Positions 1 through 11,329 of a DNA stretch of 64,000 bases are shown in pieces (positions within the stretch are counted from its first letter, which is position 1; the number at the start of each line of letters is the position of its first letter). The translations under genes and the position numbers were made by a program. The stretch spans positions 1,296,559 through 1,360,558 of the forward strand of contig MNCI01022655.1 of assembly GCA_015680685.1 (NCBI GenBank), in the 5' to 3' direction. The notes beneath the pieces were generated by a model. That model was not told the DNA's origin. It did not search any database and saw only the letters and a program-made list of their open reading frames with translations. The stretch comes from Gnetum montanum (lineage: Eukaryota; Streptophyta; Gnetopsida; Gnetales; Gnetaceae).

Positions 1-22
1 AAGAACTAAGGGCCTTAAATGA

Positions 23-1535
23 TTAACATAGGTGGCCATCTCCCCCATGACTAAGTTGGAAGGGAGAGATCCGAAATAATGAGTGAGGTTGTCCTCTCTC
101 AAATGTGCTATGTGCATAGACCATTCTAGGTACATGATAAGGGTTGTTCGGTTGCACACAAACTAATATTCTCCTATTGGAGTACTCATTTGAATTTTCT
201 AAGAGTTTCCAACTTCCCTCAATTGGTGGTTTTAGATTAAGAGTTGGAAGTTGGCGATAGTCTTGCTCCAGTGCATCTATGCTCTCTACGTGGGTGCAAG
301 TTGGTCCCCCAGTTAGTTCCATGCATATTGGTGGGTTGCTCTCTTGATTAGCTATCAACCACTGGGTGTTCTCTTATTGTGTGGTTGCTACATATAAACA
401 CTTTTGTATGTTAATTTCCTGGGCACACTAGTTGCATGTAGGAGATGTTGAACGTTCCTATATGCTATCACCCTCAATATCACTGTATGTGATGCATGGA
501 ACCATCTTCTTCTTGATTTTTCCATAAGTATTTTCCTTAGATATTTTGAGGGAAACATCATGGATTCCTAGGCATTCGTTTACGGTACTTAGTCATGCCC
601 TTCCCATTATTATTGGGAAGTCCCCCTTGTCATTGTTGACTTGTATCACTAGGAAATCAGTTGGATATGACCAATCACACATAGTGGTAACGATATCCTC
701 CACCAATCCCAAGGGAATAGTGATGGACTCGTTAGCCAACTCTAAGTGAATATTGCTCTTCTTTAGTGGAGGTAGGTTCTAGGCTTTATACATTTCTTGT
801 GATATCAAGTTGACTCTAGAACCTGAGTCAAGAAGAGCTTTACGTGGTTCATTCCCAGTGACTTGGAGGTAGATTATGAGACTTCCAGGATCAAATAATT
901 TCTTGGGAAGGTGGCCCACCTTGATCTAGTCAGTGACAATATGTGTTAACATAACCGTATGCGTTGAGCTCTGTTGTTGGTTTGAAAGGAGCTCCAAAGC
1001 ATTATTTGATGGGGAAACGTTCAGAGGCTCAACCGCTTGTGGTTGTGAGAGCTTGTTCAGACTGTTGGTTCTGAAGAAAGGTCTTTTTCTTTTACATTTG
1101 TTATAACTAGAAGTAGGTTGAAGGTTTACAGCTCTCGTAGCATTGCGTTGCTACGGTTGAGTAGGGAGTTCCCCTTGCATCATTGGAGCAGGTGGTAGTG
1201 GAGCTATTGGTGTAAGAGTTGTGGGTGGATTCAGAGGATGGTATGGATGTGGTGTGTCTCTCCCAGGACAAGGAGTCCTATAGTACTCTTGATCTTGGTA
1301 GTGATGTTGTGGGGTAGCATGAACAACAACGTCACTTGGAGAGATTGGCTACTGCACATAGTAGCCATATGGATCTGGTTGCCGGTAAGGGTATTGTTGC
1401 CTTGGCGGTGGAATCCCCCATGACTATGGGTATTTCCACTGTTGATGTTGCTTCATAGGTTGTGGCAGAGTTCCACTTGGATAATATGTTAATGGTTGGT
1501 GGAACTACTTTGGGTTACCTTGGGAATAAGGTAAC
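23..1535 (-). pseudogene. Protease region of copy A fused to integrase C-terminal tail
   Basis: Downstream of gag the same polyprotein frame continues as a linker rich in P, Q and Y (about 1,040-1,530). A retropepsin follows, whose active site reads KALLDSGSRVNLIS (near 790-840), the D-S-G form of the gypsy aspartic protease. The segment IDALEQDYRQLPTLNLKPP belongs to the PR-RT spacer. It is followed abruptly by sequence matching the end of integrase in C and B, closing with FQLSHGGDGH and a stop. Several in-frame stops are present. The fusion ORF of 111 codons at the left is a product of the deletion, not a normal protein. Confidence 0.8.
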
Positions 1536-1537
1536 CA

Positions 1538-3490
1538 TCAGGGTGCTTGCAGTTTGTTAAGTCTCGGGTTGAGTGCATACACCCCAGACTCTTGTAGATG
1601 TGAGATTATTGGGCAACATCCCTTAGGATGGTCATACTGACATATCTCACATCCACCATCATTGTCTATATTGGAATCCACAACCTCTTCGGTGATAGTC
1701 ATTTTACCCTTACCTTTGTTATGTGCATAGTCCAAATCCCTCTTCTTCTTTTTATCATAGTCTCTACTTTGCTCCTTAGACTCCTCTATGATTTTTAAAA
1801 TAGTTTCAAATCTACTATCTAAGGCATCCCACATATGATCTACCTTAGCTGACACTTCTTTTATTAATTTTTGAAGAGGCAAGGTTTTCCTACTCACCAA
1901 ATCTTCGAGTGATGACTCATCCTCCTCCTCATAGAATCTTACTTCCCTCTTTTGGAGGGAAGGATCATAGTTATACTCTTTCGTGATTTCTCTCTTACGT
2001 AGCTCTCCTTCTTCCTTAGCTACTTGCTCCAACAATCTATGAACCTCATGGGACCTAAGTTCAGATAATCTCCCTTGGGCATATATTCCAAGGGTTCTCC
2101 TGGTTTCATGTCTTAGCCCATCTACGAGATGGTGTAGTTGATCCCGTTGTGCATAACCATGACCTGAGCAACGATATAACAGTGCATAATATCGGCCCAT
2201 GGTAGCATCCAAAGGTTCATGATTACCCTGCATCCATCCTTGAATCTACTTTCATAAGTTAGACACTTGAGAGTATGCCTAATATTTATTGTTAAACAGT
2301 TCTAGCATCATACTCCACCTTCAAATGGATTCCAGCACTAAGGACTGGTACTAGCTTTCCGCTTCTTTTATGAGTATCCTTGAAAAAAACTTTAACTTTT
2401 GCCACACATTTTCAATATTCTGCAAGGAACAGGCATCGTGAAATTCCTGTAAGTGGTTTTGTGGATCAGCGTTGTATCCCCCCTCAAGTTGTGGGATATT
2501 ATTCATGTCTAGTCTCTTGATCTGGCTATCTTTTTGGTGCCTTGTAGGTATTCTAACAACCTCTGTGATGTCTAACATGCTTTGGGTTGCAAGTAGGGGT
2601 TTGTCATGGTCATGTCTCTCATGGTGTCTATGATCCCTATGCAGTTCCCTACTTTCCCTTCTTCCATGTCGTGATTTCCTAGAATGCCCTCATCCTCGCT
2701 CTCGACTCTCTCATCGAGGTTTCTCATTTTGCTTACCCTTATCCTCACGGTTACGTTCCTTATGACTACATCCTGATGTTGAAGGAAAGGGTGAATGTGA
2801 TGATGAAGGTGAAGAGGAAGGAGAACCATCACAATGATGATGTTTCCTACCTTCCCTTCGGTGATCTTGACCTCGATCATGATGACGATCAGAATGCTTA
2901 CCCTAATCTTGTATTTGTGTTCCCTCATTGAACACTTGGTGTTCGTGGGGATTAGAACCAGGTTTGTGTATCATGGAGTGAAGGTTCTGATACACCACCT
3001 CCTCACTATCGTTAGGAGGGGAAACATCATTTTGTGGAAAACCTATTGAAATAGGTTCATCACCCTTAATTTCACTTATGATGGGTGAAGCATTATGGGG
3101 TCCTTTACCCTTCAACAATGTGTGGTAACTCTCTTACTACAAGTCCCATTGATGTTGTGCTTCTATGGGATGGTAGTCCCTTGCATTGTAATCACATGCA
3201 ATATACTCAGCATATAATTGTGATAAGCCTATTCGTGCAAGGGCACGAAGGAACATGTTGGGGGTAGCTCTATCTGGAGGCAACACTATGTTACCTTCCA
3301 AGTCTCTCCAACATAGTTGTTCATCTTGATGAGAGAAAAAGGTAAAGTTGGGTATATATTCATTGTGATGAGTATATACCACATTGAATTGTTGAGGAAC
3401 TGGCAAACTTTGGTTATGTGTGTTGTACCACCGACTATCTCTAGTATTGGTCCTAGGCAGTGAAGTGCTTTTGTGTGGAGAAGAAGACAT
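1538..3490 (-). pseudogene. gag of copy A
   Basis: Capsid/nucleocapsid precursor of the Athila-like family. The start at 3,490 (MSSSPHKSTS) matches the starts in C, B and F. In order: an N-terminal block with HQDEQLCWRDLEGN (about 3,270-3,330); a basic, His/Ser-rich stretch; a capsid core with IKRLDMNNIPQLEGGYNADP (about 2,470-2,530); a Lys/Glu-rich helical part; and a zinc-knuckle-like CX2CX3HX3C, CEICQYDHPKGC, at about 1,620-1,660. Frameshifts near 2,230-2,350 and 2,580-2,900 break it into three readable blocks. This is the best preserved gag of the family here. Confidence 0.85.
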
Positions 3491-3617
3491 TTTTGTCTTA
3501 TTTGTTGTGTTGTTTACCATTATATTATATTTTTGTTTGATCAACCCTAAGGGTTCATTTTAGCTCCCAATGAAGTAAATGATTTCCTATGTTCTATGTA
3601 GCGCACAAACAACTAAT

Positions 3618-3635
3618 TTCCCAGCAATGGTGCAA
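3618..3635 (-). promoter_or_regulatory. Primer binding site of copy A (tRNA-Asp type)
   Basis: The minus strand reads TTGCACCATTGCTGGGAA just inside the LTR. This is a decayed form of TGGCGCCGTTGCCGGGGA, the complement of the plant tRNA-Asp 3' end; the CpG positions have become CpA or TpG. B, C and F carry closer versions at the same place. Confidence 0.75.
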
Positions 3636-3636
3636 A

Positions 3637-3815
3637 TGATGAGTGGCAAGGTACCCCTACACTCAACCATATGAATACAAGTGTTACACGCGCGATTTTG
3701 TCGAACTCCAAGGACTAAGTGCTTACGCACCTTATGGAACACTTAAGGTTAATCAATCACTGTCTTCCCAAGCTTACTTGTATTTGTCACGGTTGTATGG
3801 TTAAGTGAGCTTGAG
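3637..3815 (-). repeat. 5' LTR remnant of copy A
   Basis: The first 180 or so bases (plus reading starts TGATGAGTGGCAAGGTACCC) match the corresponding end of the C LTRs, then homology stops near 3,815 where Tat sequence begins. The missing 0.6 kb of LTR is not found elsewhere in the window, so this is a truncation. Confidence 0.75.
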
Positions 3816-3819
3816 GCTC

Positions 3820-3975
3820 ATCCTTGCATCATGGCATTAAACTGGCACAACATGCATTGTCCACTACAACATTAAACTAGCATCCAATAGTCTACAAGGA
3901 CTATAAACTAGCACATCATGGTCTACCAAGACCTTAAAATGGGTTCATAGTCTGCCAGGACTTTAAACTGGCATG
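3820..3975 (+). repeat. Degenerate tandem repeats in Tat 3' untranslated region
   Basis: Four imperfect units containing a form of TTAAACTAGCA with GTCTACCAAGAC-type spacers. The complementary motif TGCTAGTTTAAGGTC recurs at 36,020-36,330 and 39,950-40,360 in copy G. Position between pol and 3' LTR is typical of satellite-like arrays in Tat elements. Confidence 0.65.
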
Positions 3976-4368
3976 TAGCTAATCTAATCCAAACACTTTT
4001 CATTTCCTTGGAAGCACTCACAACATCATCGCCTCCCATCATTTTGGTTCTTCTTTTGGAACACTTGCTATTAGTGCAGCAATCAGAACACTTGCATCAT
4101 CATCGTCCTGGCACATTCACTAGCTTTCTAAGCACTTGCAACTGGCATAACATTTGACACTTGTAGCATCTTCACATCTAGCACTTGCAGCATCTTCACA
4201 TCTAGCACTTGCACTTGCATTTCACATTTTGCGGTTTTGTTGTCCCCTCTTAGCTGTGTTTTCAGGATGAAGCCTTGGAGGTAGTCGTGCAAAGGTGCAT
4301 CTCATCGTGGCAGAAAGTCACCACATTGCTTTGATGTGCATGAATGGACTAGTTGAGCCACTCAAGAG

Positions 4369-4430
4369 TGCACATCCCCCTCATCCTTGTTATAGCCTGT
4401 GCACATCCCCCTCATCCTTGTTATAGCCTA
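4369..4430. repeat. Exact 31-bp tandem duplication
   Basis: The block TGCACATCCCCCTCATCC... is present twice head to tail with a period of 31 bases and no visible mismatch over 29 bases. In this decayed neighbourhood that implies a recent slippage event. Confidence 0.85.
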
Positions 4431-5029
4431 TGCACATCCATTCCTTCATCCCAACATCCTCTCATCCTCCCCATACTCATGATTTCACACTCTGATGCAT
4501 ATGTACTGTGACACACATAGCATTCTCTTCATATCAACTATTGAACCCATGGTTGATGTAATACAATTCATCTTGTGGGGTGCCTATGTTGCATGGTCAA
4601 AGCCTAGGTGGATGTAACATGAATCATCCCTAGGAAACTAAGCCCATATTTTCAATGGTCAACTTGCAGCTAACATCCTGTAGTAAGTTGAACCCAAAGA
4701 AGGTTCACCCAAAAAAAAATCAACAACACTATAGCTTCTCAATTGGCTCATCCTTGGATGGACTTTGACTCTCCGATAAACACTCCAATAAGAGGTCGAT
4801 GTTTCAAGGGCGAACCACATCATGCCATGATCACTATCAACCATGCTAAATTTTCATCTTACATCATGATCCACTATTTGCATTTCGTTCCCACCATTTA
4901 AATTTCATCTCCCTAGCATTTCCTATACCCCTTGTCCCCTAACATAACCTTATTCCCATAACACTTTTGAGCAAGGTAAAATGACATTCGATCTTATGCT
5001 CACAAATGACGTTGGTGACATGTCTACTA

Positions 5030-6060
5030 TGGTGTTTTGTAATTCTTTGTCAACGTCTTTTAGGCAACTCCTCCAGACATCAACAAAGAGGGGCCATTGA
5101 AACACCACAAAATTTTGGGTCTTAGCATCTCGACTACAGATTTTTCTAAGTGTCAAAGTGATGGCACTTTCTGCACCCTGCTATGCTATGTAGGGAAGCA
5201 TAGCATAGCACTACAGTGCATAGTGTAGTGCTACTGTGCAATACTCAGCACTACAGTGTAGCGTAGCATTACAGTGTAACACCCACCGCACTACCACATG
5301 GCACCTGATCTGCATTTTGGGCTAACCCTAGCCCTATAAATACCTTTGCGCACTCTTTTAAAAAAGGGGAGGAGGGAAGAGAAAAAAATAAGGGCATAGG
5401 CTTCCATTTCTTCACCAGCAAGGCAGTTGGCACTTCCATTTTTTTGCATTTGGCGTTTTGGCATCTTGGCATTTAGCTCCATGGGTGAATGAGACCCAAA
5501 GCATGCCACACCAATAGAGAGGCACAACTACACCGCAAAATACACCATAGCCCCATTATAGCTAAGTGGAACATCACGTAGTACACCATGAGTACCGACC
5601 CTGTAAGGACAGTTTATCACAGTGAGCACCATGTTTCACAGCCCAACACCAATGAGGTTGTGATTGTGCTCCTACTGTGCCTATTGTACACTTTGTATAC
5701 CTATACCCCTTTTCTGGGACAGTGCATATTTCTATTCAAACTCTCTTTCTATTTGATTACAACAATTTTTTTGGCATTGTCAAATGTTCAATCATGTCCA
5801 CTATCCTCTTACACGCTTTAGCACATTTCTACTGTTGTGCACATTACGTTTTCTTTTATTTTACTGCCAGGTGTTCCATCTAAAATCACTATTTGCAAAA
5901 GGGCTATTGTACACCAGTTAAGTCCTTGTCTAATTGCCCGGACCATTCAAGGCACCCTGAATCCATTCTCTCCAGCATTGCCATTGTGCGGATTCGGGGA
6001 TAGGCTGTGCACCCAAAGACCTCTCGGTGTTTCCATCCACCGACGTTTTCTATCATTACA
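5030..6060 (+). repeat. Tat LTR (copy X1)
   Basis: Taken from TGGTGTTTTGTAATTC to ...TATCATTACA. The start is shared with copies at 34,745 and 62,207 (both minus). The end aligns with TGTAGCACTTAAAAAC (complement) at 32,298. A GCTATGC/GCATAGC palindrome cluster occupies 5,168-5,290 upstream of the TATA box. No purine tract is obvious before the start, so the 5' boundary is less sure than the 3' one. Confidence 0.6.
5335..5342 (+). promoter_or_regulatory. TATA box of Tat LTR
   Basis: TATAAATA in the context CCCTATAAATACC, 45 bases after the palindrome cluster. Equivalent boxes in the minus-strand copies lie at 32,848-32,855 and 60,538-60,545, which fixes LTR orientation in all three. Confidence 0.6.
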
Positions 6061-7050
6061 TTGAAGAAGTATCTTCATGCTTACTTCCTATTTTAGAACC
6101 TTTATTAATTTGTATATTGGAAGTCCTAGATATCTTTTGGATAAGAACTTCTTCATTAGATTGTCAAGTTGAACCATCACTATAATCTATTTTAACATTT
6201 ATAGTTTCCTCCATAGTGTTGATTCTTTTGTTGAACACTCTGTAATCCCTAATAATAGTTGAGTATCCAAGAAAAATTCCATTATTTGTTTTGGTATCAA
6301 ATTTTCTTAAAGAATTTTTGTCATTTAGAATATAGAATTTTGAACTAAAAACACAAAAGTAACCAAAAAATGGCTTTCTACTAGTCCATGATTCATAAGG
6401 GGTTTTAGTAGTGAATCTTCTTACAAGAAGTCTATTGGAGACATAGCATGCTATGTTGATTATTCTAGCCCACAAGTGATAAGGAATATTTCTATCATTC
6501 AAGATTATCCTTCCCATTTCATTCAAAATTCCTTTTCTCCTTTCTACAACACTATTCTATTAAGGAGTACTAGGGGTAGAAAATTGATGTAGAATGCCAT
6601 TCATTTGACAATATTGTTAAAATTTGGCATATTTGAACTCTCCCTAGTTGTCACTTCTGATGACTTTGACACCATATCCCTTTTCATTTTTTTATCTGAT
6701 ATCAAATTCTCATAAAATGATCAAAAAATTCATCCTTGTAATATAAAAAGGTAACCCAAGTGAAATAAGAGAAATCATTAACAAGAGTTAAAAAGTACCT
6801 TTTCTTTTCCAAAATAAGAGTTTGAGAGGAACCAACCAAGTCCATGTGAAGAAACTCTAAAGGATGAGAGGTAAATATGCAATCTTTCTTACCAAACCTT
6901 ATCCTTGTTTTCTTTCCTTTCTAACAAGCTTCATAAGTGTTCAAAGAAAAATCCTTAAGTTTGGGTAGCCCAAAATCCATATCTTTTGAGACAATGGTCT
7001 GAAGAATGTCTTTGTTGATGTGACCCAATTTCCTATGCCACATTTAAATA
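6061..7050 (-). pseudogene. Copia integrase (with pre-integrase) fragment
   Basis: Readable copia integrase: a pre-integrase remnant near 6,960-7,000, the end of the catalytic core with FSTPSTP and VVERRKG (about 6,520-6,580), then NEMGRIILNDRNIPYHLWAR and YVSNRLLVRRFTTKTPYE, the standard copia IN C-terminal part. The best ORF is 6,164-6,526. The upstream core is broken by stops and frameshifts, and the first catalytic D region is barely readable. Downstream, where RT should begin, the sequence switches to a Tat LTR at 6,060. Confidence 0.85.
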
Positions 7051-7254
7051 TCACTTGTATTTCTAATCAAGCACTTAAATTCAAGGTTAGGATTATCTCC
7101 AAAAATAGTAGGTTAAACATTTGTCTTTCTATTTTCTTGTATAATGACTATTCTTGATAGTCAATCTCTTAATTTATAAGTATCTTTAGAGAAGGTGACA
7201 TCAAGATTTAAATCACAAAGTTGACTAACACTTAGAATATTGTGTTTAAGATTC

Positions 7255-7443
7255 TCAACAAAAAGCACTTGTACCAATACCTTTAATTTGAGCTTCTGAG
7301 TCATATTCAAATGTCATAGTTCCATATATTTGTTCTAAAAAATGTACAAATTGAGCTTTGCTTCTAATCATATGTCTTGAAAATCTGCTATTGATGTACC
7401 AAGTACTTCTTTTTACAGTAGAGAATGCAACTTGTGTAATCAT
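7255..7443 (-). pseudogene. Copia protease fragment
   Basis: The motif TWYINSRFSRHM corresponds to the copia protease hallmark WYIDSGCSRHM, with the catalytic D changed to N and G to R, so it would be inactive. The following FVHFLEQIYGTMTFEYDSEA fits the family. It lies 5' of integrase on the same strand, 0.23 kb from the insertion point of copy B. Confidence 0.8.
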
Positions 7444-7674
7444 TTCTTTTTCAGAATTCTTATTTTTGTAACTCTAGACTTTCTTTTCCTACAACACACC
7501 TTTTATAGGTTTTTTTGGATAAGGAAAAGTAGAGTTTTTTAACCATAAATAACAAAAATATTGAATATGTCTAATTTTACCACAATAGAAAAAAATAATT
7601 TTCTTAAATTTAGCTGAATGATCAAACTATGAAAAGAATTTCTTTATATTCATAAAACATAATGATGCATTGAT

Positions 7675-7679
7675 GTGAG
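7675..7679. repeat. Target site duplication of copy B, left (GTGAG)
   Basis: GTGAG immediately precedes the 5' LTR start TGATGAATCAC and is repeated exactly after the 3' LTR at 17,838-17,842. Five bases is the usual length for gypsy integrases. Confidence 0.8.
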
Positions 7680-8566
7680 TGATGAATCACATTTAGCAAG
7701 GCCTAAATATCAGATATTTGATATCAGAGCCATGATGTCAGGTATCCAATATTGGACCCCAAGATGCAATATCAGATATCTAATATCATAGGCTATGTGT
7801 TAGCCTATAAATATAACACTTGGGCACATAGTTTTCTGATAGTTTTTTTCATACCATAGTAGAGCTCTTATAGTTTCTTTTTTTTTAGAGTTAGAATAAT
7901 TTCTCAAGTGTTTGTAGTAGGAGTCATTGAGTGTACAGATCTTTATCAAGAACTATTGTACTTGAGCATGACAATGTGTGTGGCAATAAAGATGAGCTTT
8001 TTGATCAAACCTTGGAACACCTTAGCTACCTTAAATATTTTATTTATGCATTTAATGTTTTATGCGATTTCCTTTAATGCTCCAAAATAATTAAGCTAAA
8101 AGTAAGCTAGTTTTATTAAATAGAGATTAATTAAGCACATAAGTATGACTTCTTTGAGCATGCATATGACTCTTGGTAATTCCAATAATGCTTAACATTT
8201 GGTAATCTAGTAGTGTTACACATGTTCAAAATGTGCATGAAAAGTGGGATTAGATACTTATGTTAGGGTTGTTAATTATTAATTAGTAATTAGATTAAAT
8301 AAAGTGGTTCATAAATTAAGTTTCAACTTGTTATTAATTGTAGACACATAAAATAATAAAAATAATAAAATTCATGTATCTCAATTATACTTAACCATAT
8401 AATTAAGCACCACAAGTATAGTTGAGAAGACAATGATTCTCATGATTAGATTTCACATCTTGGAACTAGTGTACTTAAGAACTTAGGATCTATGAAATTT
8501 GACCATATCGCATGTGAACACTTGTGATTCCTATGGTTGGGTGTAAGGGTACCTCACCACTCATCA
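7680..8566 (+). repeat. 5' LTR of copy B
   Basis: TGATGAATCAC...CTCATCA, 887 bases, with TATAAATA at 7,806-7,813. The region before the TATA box is rich in ATATC/GATAT motifs (repeated GATATC-like dyads), also present in the LTRs of E and F. Pairs with 16,952-17,837. Confidence 0.88.
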
Positions 8567-8567
8567 T

Positions 8568-8587
8568 TGGCACCATTGCCAGGGACC
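8568..8587 (+). promoter_or_regulatory. Primer binding site of copy B (tRNA-Asp type)
   Basis: TGGCACCATTGCCAGGGACC starts two bases after the LTR. It matches the complement of the plant tRNA-Asp 3' end except at the CpG positions, each of which has decayed by one transition. Confidence 0.85.
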
Positions 8588-8728
8588 TTTAGTTGTTACG
8601 TGAGCTATCTAAGACTTAGTGAAAAAATTATTCAAGATCATTGGAACAAACCATAAAGTCATATCATATATTACAATTAGTACAATAATTTTAAAGAAGC
8701 ACACTACATTTTTATTTCCTAACACAAG

Positions 8729-10640
8729 ATGACTTCTTCTCGTAGCAATGATTCTCTAACCAAGTTTAATGGAGTACATCAGCAGATGCCCTTAAAATAT
8801 AGAGTGGTATATGCTCATCCTAATCATTATGTGCCTAATCTCATCTTCATCCTGCACCAAGATGAACTGCTGTGATGGAAAGACATGGAGGGAAACATCT
8901 TGTTGCCACCTCATCGATGTGTTCTTGTGATGCTCCAACAAAATCAAGTGCATTTTGGCCTCCAAGGACTTCATGTTGAGTATGTTGTGCAGGGTAGTAA
9001 CACCAAGGATTAGCATCGCACTAAGACAGAACATCTAAGGGATAGACAACTAGAGCAAAGCTACAAATTTGCAAAGGGAAAGAGCTTTAATGATTCCCCA
9101 TACCTGTTATACCAAAAATATGGTAGAGAATCCTTCTCTAGGGATGTTCCATTCAACGAAACTCATTTATTTAACTTCAATGAAGGAGATCAAAACCAAA
9201 ACCTGCAATCTACGATCCATAATATAGGTTCTAGAAAGAATAGATCTAATGACAAAGGAGAATCCAAGGAGGAGAGTCAGGGTAAGGATGTAAACAAAAA
9301 GTATGATTGTGATCATGGCCACAACCACTGAAGAGGTGGTAGTAGTCACCATGATGATGCTAGTCCTTCTTCTTCTTCACCTTCATCATCATCTTCTTCC
9401 TCTTTTGGCTTTGAATGTAATTGTAGGGGGAGCAATTGTGATGGTGCCGACTAATGAGACTAAGAGCATCATAGGGACCATTGGGTAAGTCAAGACTAGG
9501 GGAATAAGAATTCAAGAGAGACCTATTTCCATGAACAAAGGGATACCAAAGGGCATTGTAGGCATCAAAATCATGGCCTTGATGAGCCTTTTCTTGCTAC
9601 CTATAGTATGCTAAACATTGCATAGGCAATGAGGATTCCCAAAAGGCACATTAAGGATAGTCAAATCAAGAGGCTAGACATGAACAATATTCCTTGGTTT
9701 GAAAGGGTATATAACTCAAATTTGCAAAACCATCTCAAAGCTTTCCATGATGCATGTGCCTTGAAAAATATAGAAATTATTGGAAAAATCTTAAGTTGTT
9801 CCCTAGGATACTTATTAAAGAAGCAAAAAACGGGTACCAGTCTTTAGAACCAGAATCCATTAGACATTGGAGTACAATTCTCAAACTATTCAACAACAAA
9901 TATCAAATGTACTCTTGAGTGTCCAACTTGAGGAGCTAGATCCAAGGATGGAAGCAAGGGATAGATGAACCCTTTGATTCCTCCATGGGCTAATATCATT
10001 CTCTATTACACATATGTCCTAGCCATGGTTATTCTCAACTGAAACAAATTCACCACATCATAGATGGGCTCTAATAAAAAATGAGGATAACTCTTGACAT
10101 TTATGCCCAATGGTAATTATTATAATTAAGAGCTCATAAAATTGAATAGGTGATTGAGTAGGTAGCAAAATAAGAAGGAGAGTTGAGGAAATGCAAAGTG
10201 TAGAAGAATACAACCATGATCCTTCCATTCACAAGAGGGAAGTTTAATTTTATGATAGTGAAGAGGAATTATCACTTAATGAGGTGGTGAATTGGAAAAC
10301 CTTGCCAATTCAAAAATTTACCTCTAAAATTTCAGCCAAGGTTGATTCGTTATGGGGCTCTATAGATAGTATATTTCAAGCTATCCTAAAAATTATTGAA
10401 GAGTCCAAAGAACAAGATAGTGATCATGATTGCAAGAGGCACAAAGAAGCTAAACATGCCAATCAAATAGTTAAGGGCAAGATTGTTGTAGTAGAGAAAG
10501 TTATAGAAAGGGAATCACATGATGATGGTGGGTGTGACATCTTTTATTATGAACATCCTAAGGGATGTTGTCCCACTGTGTCATACTTATAGGAGTCCAG
10601 GGTTTATGCTCTGAATCCATGACTAGCACAAAGGCAAACA
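8729..10640 (+). pseudogene. gag of copy B
   Basis: Start ATG at 8,729 (MTSSRSNDSLTKFNG), 160 bases after the PBS. N-terminal block with YVPNLIFILHQDE (about 8,830-8,870). Ser/His-rich basic region (9,300-9,420). Capsid core with SQIKRLDMNNIP (about 9,660-9,700). Helical Lys/Glu-rich part (10,284-10,480). Knuckle CDIFYYEHPKGCC (about 10,535-10,575), where the second Cys of the knuckle is lost. Multiple stops and frameshifts. A P/Q/Y-rich linker follows to about 11,330, with a short duplicated block CTACTCCATCTATGCAAGA at 10,991 and 11,039. Confidence 0.82.
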
Positions 10641-11329
10641 TCTAAAAGATTACCTTATCCTCAAGTAGTTTCACTAACAACAATAGTATTATCCAAGTAG
10701 AACTCCACCACAACCATATGAGTAGTATCAACAGTGGTAGCAACCACAATCATGGGTACTAGCATCACCAAGGAAACAATACCCTTATAAACAACCTAAT
10801 TCACATGGGTATTACATTTAGCAACCCCTATCTCCATGTGATTCTTTTAGTCATGTTTTACTTTCCAACCTCACTACTACCTTTCTAACTATTATGAAAC
10901 TTATTCTCCACATGCAAGGAGGGATACCACCTTTTACCCTTATCCTTTTCCTATTCCTACACATGTTCCTTCATCCTTAACATAGCTACTATCTACTCCA
11001 TCTATGCAAGAAGAAATTCTAGTCCAACCACTACCATCTACTCCATCTATGCAAGATCAACTTCTAGTCCAACCAAAACAATTCAATGCCACCATAGGTA
11101 TTAATCTATAATTGGTTTCTCAACCAAGTGATTCAAGCACTAGATCATTGAAAATACCTTTCTTCCAATCCCACAATCCACCTAAACCATTACATATACA
11201 TGCAGTTGGCAACCTTGGTCCTCCATCCCTCTATACATCTAATTCCTTCAAGTCCCCTTAAAACTAAATCCCATCTCAAATCCATACTATTATGCTCACT
11301 CATGTTGTATCTAATTGGATTTGAGCTAG

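Larger units (their letters stand above)
1..3815 (-). mobile_element. Athila-like Ty3/gypsy copy A, deletion derivative
   Basis: The minus strand reads, from high to low coordinate: LTR remnant, tRNA-Asp-type PBS, gag, proline/glutamine/tyrosine-rich linker, protease, then directly the C-terminal tail of integrase. The same order is seen in copy C, where RT, RNase H and most of integrase lie between protease and tail. About 2.8 kb is missing here, with the join near 180-190. The element runs off the left window edge in its 3' untranslated part. Family assignment rests on the PBS, LTR ends and gag shared with B and C. Being without RT and integrase, A could only have moved with help from another copy. 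Confidence 0.85.
3816..6060 (+). mobile_element. 3' end of a Tat/Ogre-like element (copy X1)
   Basis: Non-coding 3' end in plus orientation: tandem repeats of the 3' untranslated region (3,820-3,975), about 1 kb of untranslated sequence, then an LTR. Orientation follows from a TATA box on the plus strand. Homology is collinear with the minus-strand 3' end of copy G (36.3 down to 32.3 kb), for example the block GGTGGATGTAACATGAATCA near 4,600 against its counterpart at 35,090-35,110. ORFs in this stretch are chance. The right end at 6,060 abuts copia sequence; the left end is truncated against copy A. Confidence 0.7.

Noticed and set aside
5588-6064. Three overlapping plus-strand ORFs of 67-77 codons
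   Set aside because: They lie in the Tat LTR, whose homologous copies at 32.3 kb and 60 kb do not keep these frames.
7674-7679. LTR start of copy B first placed at TGTGAGTG (7,674)
   Set aside because: Placing the start at TGATGAATC (7,680) gives matching GTGAG duplications and agrees with TGATGA ends of C.
8792-9034. 80-codon minus-strand ORF and similar minus frames at 9,167-9,352 and 12,031-12,237
   Set aside because: Shadows of gag and the PR-RT spacer of copy B on the plus strand, where family motifs are clear.
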